The notes below the pieces were generated by a model, which worked only from the letters and a program-made list of their open reading frames with translations, searched no databases and was not told where the DNA came from. Shown piece by piece: positions 1 through 10,500 of a stretch of 11,507 nt of DNA; the first letter of the stretch is position 1, and the number at the start of each line of letters is the position of its first letter. The position numbers and the translations under genes are program-made. Source of the stretch: Phoronis pallida (taxonomy: Eukaryota > Phoronida > Phoronidae); NCBI GenBank assembly GCA_028565715.1, contig JAOXYC010205684.1, forward strand, positions 1 to 11,507. The letters run 5' to 3'.

Positions 1-1592
1 TGAACTTGCGCATTCATCTATGTCAACATTGCATGTTTTCCCATCATAACCTTTAGCGCAACGGCACACGAATCGAGCAATCTGATCGACGCAAGTTCCG
101 GCATTCAGACAAGGTTGTGATTCACACTCGTCCATATTTATTTCACAGTCTCCGCCTGTGAAGCCGTCTAGACAATCACATTTGTACATTCCCGGCATGT
201 CGACGCAGTCGGCTCCGTGGCGACATGGACTACTCACACATTCGTCAATATCAACATCACAGAAATGTCCTTCGTAACCCGACACACAAACGCACGTGTA
301 TTTATCAATGCCGTCCACGCATGTGCCGTATTCACCGCAAGGTGAAGATGTACATTCATCGATGTCTACCTCGCAGTGTGAACCCTCGTAGCCGCTTTCA
401 CACTGGCACGTGAAGCTTGCAATGCTGTCGGTACACTTCCCGTGATTACCACACGGATGACTTGCGCAATCGTCAATGTTAATGCCGCAGTCCCTGCCCG
501 TGAAGCCAGTTTTGCAAGAGCAGTCTGGATTCTTACCATAGTGGCCTGTGCATCCAGTTGGTAAAAGTATGACCGCTATTGGTATCTCGCAGTTGGTGCC
601 TTGGAATTCCGGGGGGCACTGACAACTGTACGTCCCACTACCTGTATTTGTGCATTGTCCGTTATTGCCACATAGAGATCCGCTTTGGCATGGGTCAATG
701 TTGTCCTCAAGCGTTTCGCAAAGTCTTCCTGTGAAGCCGGAGATACACTTACAGTCGAACGTGGTCCCTTTATTAACACATTGACCGTTGTTTTGACAAG
801 GGCGGCTTGCACAAGGCGTAGTAACCGCTGATGGACGATCACATACACGCCCCGTATAACCATCAGTACATTGGCAAATAAACCCTTGATCAATCTTTTT
901 ACACGCTCCCCCGTGCTCACAAGGTGAACTATCGCATGGACTTGGTGGTAGCCGCGACTCACAAGTATGCCCTGCATAACCCTCTTTACAGGTGCATTTA
1001 AAACCCCCATCCTCCTTGACGGTGCATTCTCCGCCATGTTTACACGGTGTACTTGCGCACGGGTGGTTGAGGTGAGTCTCGCAGATTCTCCCAGTGAAGC
1101 CTGTTGCACACGAACATCGGAATTCGCCATCTTCTGTAGTAGCGCAAGTTCCACTGTTGAGGCACGGCTGGGAGATACATGAATCAACTTTCTTCCTGCA
1201 CCTCTCACCAGTGTAGCCGGGGTTGCAGTTGCACACATATTCGTCTCCCACAAACGCACACACTCCGTTTTTGCCACAATGTTCACCACACGAGGGGTCT
1301 GGTTGCTCGCATAGGTCACCTTTGAAACCTACTTTACAACGGCACCTCGGCTGATTATCGCGGCCCCTCTTACAAGTTCCACCATTACCACAATGAACAC
1401 CTTCACATGGGTTGAACTTTTCCGCGCAGTTTGGTCCTTGATAACGCTTCGTGCAGGTACATGTGTGATTGTCCAGGCCCGCGGCTACGCATGTTCCGCC
1501 ATGCAGACAAGTGTGGTTCTGACATCTCCCTGGTGTAACTGGTGGAGGTTCTCGGTCAGCGTGCAAACCATGGAACACCGGCTGCTGAGGTA
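1..1592 (-). CDS. Exon 18 (partial): tandem EGF-like and calcium-binding EGF repeats
   Basis: One uninterrupted frame runs from 1647 to the left edge; the likely acceptor is CCCCTATAG, giving phase 1 entry at 1592. After about 25 linker residues (PQQPVFHG... PPPVTPGR) there are 13 EGF-like units and the start of a 14th. Most have the six-cysteine pattern ending C-X-C-X-X-G-(Phe/Tyr)-X-G-X-X-C. Units 11, 12 and 14 begin DIDEC and unit 13 NMDEC; unit 10 begins NIDDC. These are calcium-binding EGF signatures. Units 10-13 also carry the Asp hydroxylation consensus (for example CVDGIDKYTCVC), and unit 7 carries the Asn form. Unit 9 has only four cysteines. EGF arrays act in extracellular adhesion, matrix or receptor-ligand contact. 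A 247-codon frame at 576-1319 is a shadow of this one. Confidence 0.96.
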
Positions 1593-4500
1593 CTATAGGG
1601 GCGTTATTAAACATACATTTTAAAATATTTCGAAGCGAAATCAAGGTCTACATATTAATACTACAAGACAGACATTACGTGACAAAGAAATTCCTGTATT
1701 CTATAACATATTTATCATATATCCAGAGGAGTAGTTAATTGACCGTCGAGTGTGGTACGGAAATATCATACCGTTATGATACTTGCGTTATTAGTTTCTC
1801 CACATAAAATGTAAAGATGATAACAAAAAACTACATTGGCAAATTGTGAACCGAAGATACAAGTAATGTTATTTGTACAGATAGGCCAAAATATGTTAAT
1901 GCCTCACCTTCAATGTGATCTAGTGAGCGGTTGACGAGAGTAAAGAACCCATCACCACCCTGCAAAGATTTATCATCGGGGTTTTGGCAAGTAAGTTTGC
2001 CATCAAAGTCCACTGGGTGTTCTGGAAAAAGGCAAATGGGATATTACTATCCAATATCTTATAGTGCGCACTGTGCTCAGTGCTGGTATTCATTCAGATG
2101 CATATACGTTTTACTTCCCTTGATTTAAAACACAAAAACAAACTTCGACCCAGATAATCCTTTGGAAACTTGTGTTTAAAACAATGGAATGATTAAATAA
2201 ATTGAATAAACGCCCCCGTATTTTGACCAGAAGTTACAAAGCATCTTCTAGAGGCCAAAACTCACTAAAATGAAATGAAATGAACTTACTCTGATCTTTG
2301 AAAGTTCCATAGATACCCGTTCCATTTTGTCTCAACACCAAACATCTGAATATGGTTTGACTAAAAACAAAGTGAAGCTTAAGCGCAAGTAACTGTTCAC
2401 GAAGTTTATCCAACTACTTCAGAATCTACTCAGCGTCGGTTTCTTTGTCCTTACTTTCAAATACTTTTAAGCTCATTTAAATCAATATTAAAAGATTTGT
2501 CGTTATTGAAATCTTGGTTCTTCAAAAACTCATCAAAACTTACGTTGAATTTTCTGCTATCCGCATAAGTGCGACCAGTTTGGTACCGTTGCAATACATG
2601 TCGTAGTATTCAAACTTGACGTCCCCCGTTACTGCATTTGTGAAAGAAATAGTACATGTATATTGCAACGGGAAATTTACATAATTATAAAACTGTTAAT
2701 AGAGTTTAGGTGATTCAAAATTCACAACCTATCCTTACAATACTCTACAAGGAACCAATAATCTTATCTTTCAAACTGTTGCTCTGCTCCCGAAAAGTGT
2801 ATAACTCGTCTTTATATTACCTATTGGGTTTCGCGCCAAAAACGTCTGATTTAGTCAAGCTATAATGCAAGTGCCATGCCTACTGTCGGCTGCAATTCTT
2901 GGGATATAGATTGTTATTTACCAAAAAGCAACTCTCTGTATTTTCGCTCAGCTCCAATACCGGTAGCCATATAGTAATTGCGCCCAAACTCTATCATTCG
3001 GTTGTCGTTGGTTTTTGCTGCCTCAGTTTGGTTACATGGTGCATACCAACCGAGAAAGATTGGCACTGTGACGTCACAGGTTCCTGAAACAATTGAATTC
3101 ATTTTAAAGGGAATTACCAGTTGGTCTATATACTGATGCGACAACGACCCGGCACATTCCCGTACCATTTCCGCCATTAGAAACACCCAGATGTTGTTTT
3201 CCCCCAGTATCTTCGAGTTGGACAATTGCAGAAAGCGAATCAAATGACATTTACTGTTGTTAGTTAATACGAACTTTTTAATCAAACACTCGTACCTTCT
3301 ATTTTAGTGTTTGGATTTGAATCCCCTAAAAAGTCTCCCGTGGTTCCGTCTATTGGGCGGTTGTCGTTGCTTCCTATAAAAAATACAAAAAGTGATTGAG
3401 CATGTTTCGAGGCTTCTGGTAATTTCGTTGAGATTGCACACATCAATTCAATGACGTTTTATTCTCACTCTGTAAGTTGCTAACATAATCGAAAATCATA
3501 ACCTTTGATGTTACTGAACAGTTTTAACTGTTCAATAACAAAGACATTCTTTAAAAGAGAACACGAAGCAGTTAATGGAATTAAGAAATCGGACTTACCT
3601 TCGTCTGGAATCTGATTGCTTGGGACGCCTGTGAACAAATGCAATAAGTATAACTAGGGTCACAAACACACGTCACATCACAATCTACCCTACATCATGC
3701 TGGGGTAAAAACAATGCTAAACCCGAATACCAATGCGTCTATCATACTTCAAATGACAAAGTACATTGAAAGTTGTGAATTGGAAAATGTTTGCCCTAGC
3801 ATGTATTTCAAATCCACAGTAGCTTTCAAATTACCTCAATATAATTTTAATTGTCGTGACATTTCAAATGTAAAACTCGACTTATACCATATACACAAAT
3901 AAGCTTATTATTGTTTTAACAGTATTTTAAGATATTAAAACGTTAAGTTTCAGACGGTTTTTTTAATAACCCGGTATATTTATATAGTTCTATGAACATA
4001 TTGAATATCTTTATCGGTAAAGAAAAGAACTGTTGTATCAATAAACACATATACAAGTTATGCATACATAAATGCAAACCGTTCAACATAAATTTACCTG
4101 TTTTCGGGTTTATTGTAATCTTTGGCGTTGTCGTAGCAGGGGGCTCATGAGCTTTGGTTAGATCGCCAAACACGGAGAGAATTTTCTCCGCGACAGACTT
4201 GCTAGTAGTTGTTGCAGTTGGCACAACAGGTTTTGCAGTCGCCGGTGTTCCGTTAGTAGTCACCCTCTCTCGTACAGTGCCAGACGTCACTGGTGTCGGG
4301 GAAGTGTCAGGCGGGTTCCCTTTTGTTTTCAAAGGTGGGGCTTCATAATCTGTCACCATTACAGACTTGCTTTTGGTTGTTGCTACTGTCGTTGATATTG
4401 TTGTCGTCGGTGTTGTTGCCTTTTTAGTTGTTGTTGTCTTCAGTGTTGCTGTTGCTTTTGTAGTTGTCGTTGTCGTCGGGGTTGTTGTTGCTTTTGTAGT

Positions 4501-7500
4501 TGTTGTTGTCGTCGGGGTTGTTGTTGCTTTTGTAGTTGTTGTCGTCGTCGGTGTTGTTGTTGCTTTTGTAGTTGTTGTAGTCGTCGTTGATGTTGTTGCC
4601 TTTTTAGTTGTTGTTGTCCTCAGTGTGGTTGTTGCTTTTGTAGTTGTTGTCGTAGTAGGGGTTGTTGTTGTTTTTGTAGTTGTTGTCGTAGTAGGGGTTG
4701 TTGCTGTTTTTGTAGTTGTTGTTGTCGTCGGGGTTTTTGTTGCCGTTTTAGTTGTTGTTGTCGTCGGGGTTGTTGTTGCTTCTGTTGCTGCTATTGTAGT
4801 TGTCGTCGTTGTTGTTGTTGTTGGTCTTTGGGTCTTTGGTCCTGATTAGATACGAAAATAGATCACAAAAAATCCCATTTCACCACCTGTCTTTAGTCTG
4901 TTGACATTTCGAACGATTGTTACCAAGGATACTTAAATGTCCTGAAATAACTCTCTATAGAAAAAAGGTTTCTTAAAGATACATTACCTGGAATTGGTTC
5001 AGCAATAGGCGCCGGATGAAGAGTCACGTTTGCTGCAAAAACCAAAACCAAAAATTCAGTTAACAGGTTCATCAGTCGACGAAACCTCTGAAGATAATAC
5101 TTCACTTAACCATCTAAAGAAAGCCCATCAAAAAGGAACTCGTCAAATTAAAACAAATATTACATTTCGTTCGGTTCTCTGTTTCAGTTTAGTACAGCAG
5201 GTGAATCCTATAACAACAGTGTCACTTCCTTAACGCACTGGGGGACAGTCATTTGCATTACATTATTTTCAAACCAAGATACTCTCATTGAGTGTGGCAG
5301 GTTTTTTAATTTAAGTATTTTAATATTTCATAGTTAAAACTACTTACTTTTGTATGCATTGAAGTAGTGACCCCCGGGCCATCCAGCTGTTCCGCCGCGG
5401 TAGTTCCACAGGTGGGTTGGACCTTTTCCTCCACAACGGAGATTAAAATCGTAGTGATTTGGGTCAGAGCCGCCTGGGCTAAATTCTAAAATTATCAATA
5501 TAAATATTTTTAGTTATACAGCTAGAGGTTCAGTTTACATTGCATGACGTGTAAATTAGGCAGCAGTGTTTGAGGGAGAAACCATCAGTTTTCGATCTAT
5601 CAGAAAAGATCGCTCACCGGTCCTTCATTTTAATTCGATGCCAATGTACGTGAAGTTTAGCGTACCACGCCTGTCCTTGTCTTTGAAGTATGGTTCAATT
5701 GTCGAAGACAGTTGATTTGTGAATAGTTGATAAAACCTAGGGACTTTTTAAACCCACGTTATACGTTTATACTGGTGACATCACTTGCACTGTAAATCCA
5801 ACCCTAGTGTTTTGCGATGTGCCATCGTACTTCCGCCGTTCAACAACGGGCACATTTGAAGTACAATTTTTGTTGTGCCAATAGTCTTTCTAGCAGAGTA
5901 TTCACGGGATTATATATTTCGTGTTTGATAGCTAGTCTGAATATTTCTTACCCTCATGCTTCGCTACTCCAAGTATACTTCCATCTGTTTCCGTCTTTTT
6001 CAGTTTTATGCACATATACGTCATCTCTTTAGTGCTGTAATGATAAACGTTTAAAACCAATTCAAAACTAGCTCCTAACTCTGAATATGCATGTGTCTAA
6101 TTATTGACCAACGCAATTTTCAGAATTTCATGAGCTTCTGGTCCACATTTTGCTTCGTTTTGACGTTTTTTTTTTGTACACAAGAGATAGCGTTCTATGT
6201 ATGTTTTCAGAAAAAGTCAATAATCGGACGTTTCATAGCTAGAAGGATTAACTTAGTTGATAGAGCTTCAAAATTACAATCGAAAAGTTATAAGTTCGGA
6301 TCCCGCGCAGGGCAGTCTTTTTTATCTTTGAGCAGGGCACTTTACTTGCATTGCTTCAGTCGACTCAGCTAGGAATAAGTTCCAGCTACGGTCGGAAAGT
6401 AATCTGTGATAGATGTGTCCTGTCCAGGTGGAGTTGTCCCACTGCCATCCTCTCACGCTTCAAAAACCGGGATAGAATATGGCCTTATATGCCATAAGGC
6501 TAGAAGATGAATGTCCTTATGACGTTTCATACATGTAGTATAATACCATTCCCTAAAAGTATTACCCGTTCTTGAAGAAAATCGGAAACCATATATTGAC
6601 TGTTGATTTTTCCAGATTGCAGTTTAGGTCTTCGTAATGGAATGGTACACTGTCTGCAACTAAAAACAAAACGCAACAATGAACATGTCCTTATTATTAA
6701 TAGTTTAGTTATTATCTTGTGTCTCATTCACTCGCTTTGAATACTCTCCATTCTTCCTTTTTTGTAGTACTCTGGCTATGTATTGTAAATATTTTTACCT
6801 TTTATTCTTTGTTTTTATTTTATTGTATTGTAATAATTTTTTACCTTTTATTCTTTTGATGCAATTGATATTTTTCCATTATTCTATTGTTGGTTGATCA
6901 GCGTTTTTTTTACCTTTAGTTGATCACCACACCATATTGAATTGCATTGTATTGTATTGGTGATAATAATAATAAATAACAATAATAATAAATAACAATA
7001 AATAATAACAATGCACCATATTAATTCTAACATAACTTGTTATTCTTCCCAGCATGTTTAATAGAATGGGTTTCAAAGACGTTCCAAATGACAAACATTG
7101 CAAATCCTATATTGGAAGTTAAAGATGTTACAAACACTAAATTCACACATAGATAGTATATCTGTTATATATATGTACACAGTGCTACAAGTTGCACGGA
7201 ATGTGCTAAAACTTCTTGTTCGTTGTGTTGATGTTACCTGTTCAAGCAATGCGTAAAATATGTGCCATACGTGTAAGATTAATTTACTGACCGAAGAGAT
7301 ATCCAAGTTTGTGTCGATTAAACGTTCCAATTGTTTTGAAGTAGTTTGGTCCAAACTCAATCCATTTTTGTACTTTTTGAAACTGTTCCTGTTTCAATTC
7401 ATCGTCTGACCAAATGGAGTACTTTCCTTGGAATTTACTAAAGAGGGCTCTACACGAATCTGCAAGAATAAACATTATTGATAGCCTAGTTAGTTAGTTC

Positions 7501-10500
7501 AATATATTCATCCTCATCGGACAGGTTGGTTTTGTATTGACTCCACGAGTCTTTAGTAGGTTAACAATTTGAGCACAGTTATAGTTTCAAATAAAATCGT
7601 AGTTACCCTTAGCGCTGATTTCAGCTTGTAATAAATAATAACTATGTGGTAGAATATTTAACGTAGTCAGCTACGGATGGATAGGCCTACACGCAGCTAT
7701 AACATTCAAGTCAATGATTCTCTCGTGACTAGTTGTGTTATCGCACCGCGAATTACGGAATATGAACACCGAATATTATCTCGACTCTCACGTTATCACA
7801 CGTAAGTTTTAACTGTAGTAAAAGGAGAGTTCTGGGGTTTGTGACTTTCGTTTGGAAATGTCATTTCTCTTGGTAAATCATTTATTGGAAAGATGTTTCT
7901 AGCTGGGTTTGCAGAGAGAAATAATACTGGCTAGTTAAAAAGGTTTATTTTAAAAAATAAACGGTAACAATAATGCAGATAAATACTTGCTCTCTGCTAA
8001 GATAGGCGAATGAAAACGCCCTACAGCTGTAGATAGTATATGTGATAACTGCAGGGAAATATGGATGGGTGGGTAACAATTTTTCAAAGTAGCTCAGTGA
8101 ACTTTTAAAGAAGAAACCCGTAATGAAAGTGTACTGAAAATACACTATGAAGTTTCGCAATCGAAGCATGTCAAAGATAAATACATTAACCGGGTTAAAT
8201 TTGATTTAGATTGGAGCAATAAAAACATTTAGTCGTTTACGTAGGGATGGCTCAGGTTAGATCAATCTTGAAAGAAAAAACGGTGTTCAAATTTTAAAGA
8301 AGGAGATTTTACCTTGAAGAATAGGCGCTTTAATACTCTGATCTCCTAGAAGCGTTCCGTCTTTTTCGTTTATGTAACTTAGAGGCACTGTATGGGTTAA
8401 ATATATGCTTTTGTCAGTCTGAGAATAATACAAGAAATACTAACATTTCAAATTTGTTCACTCTTATTTTTAAACGCCCATCGTTGTATTTAGATACAAA
8501 GTGATATATCTATGTTTCTTAAAAACAGAAAAATAAGTTGCGATTGTCAGACATCACTATCAACTGGAGTATTATTTTGATATTATGTGAATGCTTTGCA
8601 TGTCAGACGCATGTAATTTATGCGGCACTCTTCCACTTCTTTGAGCCTTGAATAGTATAGACAAATATAAATTGTTACATGAGAAATTAATGAAAATGTT
8701 AGTGTACACAGTTGAGTCGGATCTGGAAACGATAGTCATTTTCAAAAATTGTGTATCATCTGACGAAACATGCCAGACGCATGATAACAAAGATCAAAGG
8801 TAACTTCGATTTTTTACCTGTTTTAGTTACAAATTTAGACGTTTTGGAACGGTATGTCTTCCTCATAGTGTTTCCTGAAATACAAACAAAAAAAACATTT
8901 TGGATCGTGATACAACAGGCTGCTGAATAATTCCAAAATTTGACATACGGGTCAATTCAAATTCCCATGCTTTCCGATTGTGTCAACAAGATGTTACTGA
9001 ATAAGCGCTTCAAACATTCGGTAATAGGGCACCAAAGTCATGTGATCGCCGCCATTAACTGGTCCGGACGAGGCTATTTCCGTCGTCTGTTTTCATTGTG
9101 CTCCGAAAACAAGATGTCTTGTTGGGTCAGCACGAACTGGTCCAAACAAAACGCGATGCCGGAAAAGTTGACATATGTAAAATGTTTACTGCCAAAACGC
9201 ACCTTACCCCTGGACCATGACAAATGTTGAAATACTCGATAAAACGTCAATAAAATATAGCCCCGCTCAAATTGACCAATTTATACGCTTTTTAAGGAAT
9301 TGAAAATATATCAGATGACATATGATATGACAATCTTGGAATTTAATCGTAACAACACTTAGTAGTTTAGCTTTCGTTTGGGTTTGATGAAAGACAAAGA
9401 TAAATCCATTTTTTTTTACACCCATTCGTAGCAGACGAATGTTATAGCCTCGTGGTTACCGGAAGCAGATTGAGTATAAAAAGCCCGAAGGCGGGCGCTT
9501 ATACAGTTCTAACACTTTGGGCTCCTATTGAAATTGATACTCATGTCACTGAAGTTGATAATAAACCCATTTCCTACCTTTTAGAGTTACGAACTGTTGT
9601 GTTTTACCATTAACTTTGTTGTTCGTGGCATTCACTGAAATGGTAAAATGGTAGTTTTTCAGAGAAATTAATATGCCAGATCTTATCAGAAGGAGACCCA
9701 TGCAGATTACACACTGAATACTGGTTATCCATATTACATATTACGGTTTCGGTAGATCGTCACGTCACAACCGAAATTGATAAGATAGTTTGCCAATATC
9801 CCTCTAGTAGATCTACAGTATTCTTACGTTACAGTCTACTGTATTATTGAATAGTACTATGCAAGTGTCAATAACTGTAATTTTGAGGTGTAATTTCTTG
9901 TTTCTCTTTGAACTTACAATTGTAAAGTGTTTGTGTCCCAGGCACCGCATCCAATGTCAATGTTTTATTTATGAAGCACGGAATGCTGTCCATATTCAAT
10001 TGTTCGCGTCCTGAAACGATATGAAAATTAGCAACGCTTAACAGATGCCTCCATGGCGGAGTGCAACGCAACCGTTGCGAAAATATAACTAAACACTGAA
10101 TGTTTTCAATGATGAACAATCGTGAACTAGAGCACGCCGTACTAAGTTTTATAAAATGCGTCAAACAAATTTCTTAGATGCCAGACCAAACCCCGTAGTA
10201 GCGTTATTGTCCTGAATGCCCACAATATCCCACATTGTTTAACGAAACAACCGTGATCAAAACCAATCACTTCATGGCCAAAGGGGGAGTTAAGATGGTT
10301 TATGTTGACACAAGTAATGTCCCTTGATTTTCAGTTTACAATGTTAAATGTTGCTGTCCCTTCTAGTCTTTATTTTGACTGAACTAGAATGATAACGAAT
10401 TTGTCTGAAGCACAAATGCATTATAAGACACTGCTTCGATGAAGGGTAGATTTTACAATGTAGGTGAAATCTTCTTTTGAATACAGATCAAAATTCTTAC

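Noticed and set aside
225-413. Plus-strand frame with many His/Arg/Cys residues
   Set aside because: Antisense of the EGF units; its periodicity comes from the cysteine codons on the other strand.
576-1319. 247-codon minus-strand open frame
   Set aside because: It lies in another frame of the EGF exon. It lacks the EGF cysteine pattern, while the neighbouring frame has it throughout and is open for over 1600 nt.
2738-2810. Donor-like GTAAGG and GTAATA sites in the intron between exons 14 and 15
   Set aside because: The segments they would end contain stops or break the phase 1 join, which is already satisfied by exons 14 and 15.
4367-4849. 160-codon Val-rich plus-strand open frame
   Set aside because: It is the antisense of the Thr codon repeat: ACA/ACG/ACT reads as TGT/CGT/AGT in another register and gives poly-Val. 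No start context or independent motif supports it.
5619-5732. Exon-like segment with phase 2 entry and phase 1 exit, first considered as the missing fourth exon of module 2
   Set aside because: It has an in-frame TGA, no cysteine and a weak acceptor. Exon 5952-6034 fits the slot with correct phases, a cysteine and matching motifs.
5786-5905. Open minus-strand stretch containing LQMCPLLNGG, second candidate for the fourth exon of module 2
   Set aside because: No phase 1 donor of reasonable quality, and the alignment is poor compared with exon 5952-6034.
6962-7011. CRISPR-like regular spacing in AT-rich units
   Set aside because: Units are 3-9 nt with no unique spacers, and the context is an animal intron; it is a microsatellite.
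9820-9845. Donor-like GTAAGA at about 9820-9826
   Set aside because: The only nearby acceptor gives an 11-nt exon that would break frame between exons 2 and 3.
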